Positions 5,830 to 6,338 of a DNA stretch of 6,338 nt are shown here, in pieces. Source of the stretch: Syntrophomonadaceae bacterium (GTDB lineage Bacteria > Bacillota > Syntrophomonadia > Syntrophomonadales > Syntrophomonadaceae). The position numbers were made by a program, and so were the translations under genes. Position 1 is the first letter of the stretch. Each line of letters opens with the position of its first letter. The stretch is from NCBI GenBank assembly GCA_012840625.1, contig DUSB01000218.1:1-6338 (forward strand), written 5' to 3'. The notes under the pieces were generated by a model. That model was not told the DNA's origin. It saw nothing but the letters and a program-made list of their open reading frames with translations, and did no database searches.

Positions 5830-6141
5830 TTATTTCTTTTTCTTTTTACCTTTTTGGGGTGCATCTTTTAGAGCAACTGCTTCTTTTAACGATTTCCCAG
5901 GCTTAAAGGCAGGAACCTTGGTTGCAGGAACAGTGATTTCCTTCTTGGTGGCCGGACTGATAACTTTTCTTTCCTTACGTTCCCGCACTTCAAAGCTACC
6001 AAAGCCAATAATCTGCACCTTATCTCCTTCAGCCAGCGCTTCTTCAATAGTTTCCACCATAGCTTCCAAAGCTGTGGCAGCCTCCTTCTGGGTAATCTCA
6101 GCTTTTTCTGCCAGAGATTTCACAAGTTCCGATTTGTTCAC
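5830..6141 (-). CDS. hup: HU-family DNA-binding protein with lysine-rich C-terminal tail
   Basis: Small homodimeric nucleoid protein that binds and bends DNA without strong sequence preference. 103 residues against about 90-95 for typical HU. The N-terminal helices (MNKSELVKSLAEKAEITQKE), the core IIGFGSFEVRER (44-55) and VPAFKPGKSLKEAV (76-89) are typical. The DNA-intercalating proline is present (Pro63), but the arm around it reads KVISPATKKE where most HU proteins have GRNPxTG, so several signature residues differ. The last residues, KDAPQKGKKKKK, add a basic tail. The start is GTG, 8 nt after AGGGAGG, giving N-terminal M-N-K-S-E-L as usual. It is transcribed alone from the right, toward the lipase, and ends in the hairpin at 5787-5810. 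Confidence 0.93.
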   Translation of the reverse strand: MNKSELVKSLAEKAEITQKEAATALEAMVETIEEALAEGDKVQIIGFGSFEVRERKERKVISPATKKEITVPATKVPAFKPGKSLKEAVALKDAPQKGKKKKK

Positions 6142-6167
6142 GTTATAATCCTCCCTTGATGAATTTT

Positions 6168-6281
6168 TTACATGTTCCTAAGTGTGTTAAATTCCTCAAA
6201 TAATCGCCAATTCCTGCTATTTTGGAAATATTTTTTAAATGCTTTGCTTTCATTCTGCCAATCTTTGCGTTTTTTATGCAT
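6168..6281 (-). CDS. Possible small protein, 37 residues, unknown function
   Basis: ATG at 6279-6281 to TAA at 6168-6170, 27 nt before the HU start. The peptide is basic and aromatic (MHKKRKDWQNE at the start, NWRLFEEFNTL near the end), a protein-like rather than random composition, and the spacing to HU would suit an operon. There is no recognisable ribosome site upstream of the ATG, and I do not recognise a family. It may simply be the HU leader, since a possible HU promoter lies inside it. Confidence 0.25.
   Translation of the reverse strand: MHKKRKDWQNESKAFKKYFQNSRNWRLFEEFNTLRNM
6232..6261 (-). promoter_or_regulatory. Possible HU promoter
   Basis: On the minus strand TTGGCA (6261-6256, 5/6 match to -35) is followed after 18 nt by TAAAAA (6237-6232, 4/6 match to -10) in an AT-rich stretch. 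The start would lie near 6226, giving a leader of about 85 nt. The -10 is weak. Confidence 0.35.
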
Positions 6282-6338
6282 TCTGCGGGTAAATTAACCC
6301 GGCAAAACTCCTATAAATCAAGCCTAAGGGGTCAGTCA

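Noticed and set aside
5786..6148. Plus-strand 120-codon frame opposite HU
   Set aside because: It lies antisense to a clear HU gene, has no family resemblance and no ribosome site, and includes the terminator hairpin.

Overview
The window reads as chromosomal DNA of an anaerobic, moderately AT-rich Firmicute, most like the butyrate-oxidising Syntrophomonadaceae. This is inferred from an acyl-CoA dehydrogenase, acetyl-CoA hydrolase/transferase-family sequences, a PAS/sigma-54 activator, strong GGAGG ribosome sites and frequent TTG/GTG starts. No marker gene fixes the species.

Layout. (1) 1-865, plus strand: acyl-CoA dehydrogenase lacking its N-terminus because it runs off the left edge, followed by a hairpin terminator at 894-932. 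(2) About 892-2779, minus strand: a cluster of broken CoA-transferase sequences. In transcription order these are a strong ribosome site with a six-codon ORF, a decayed 3' portion (2474-2707), a well-conserved 5' portion ending in a stop (1625-2473), a well-conserved 3' portion in another frame (1050-1628), and a third ribosome site with only the first ~19 codons of another copy (940-999), which runs straight into the dehydrogenase terminator. (3) 2818-2834: a near-consensus sigma-54 promoter pointing at this cluster. (4) 2991-4376, minus: a complete PAS-AAA+-Fis activator, placed to control that promoter. (5) 4377-4636: divergent intergenic region with inverted repeats. (6) 4637-5779, plus: an alpha/beta-hydrolase lipase/esterase starting at TTG. 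(7) 5830-6141, minus: HU DNA-binding protein with a lysine-rich tail, convergent with the lipase and ending in a hairpin at 5787-5810. (8) 6142-6338: HU leader with a possible 37-codon ORF.

How it fits together. The activator probably senses a metabolite and, with sigma-54, switches on CoA-transferase genes that activate or exchange fatty acids. The dehydrogenase would act on acyl-CoAs in the same pathway. The main surprise is that none of the CoA-transferase copies is whole, although the promoter and activator look intact. Either an array of diverged paralogues has collapsed by repeated deletion, or the assembly joins paralogous loci wrongly. The window alone cannot separate these.
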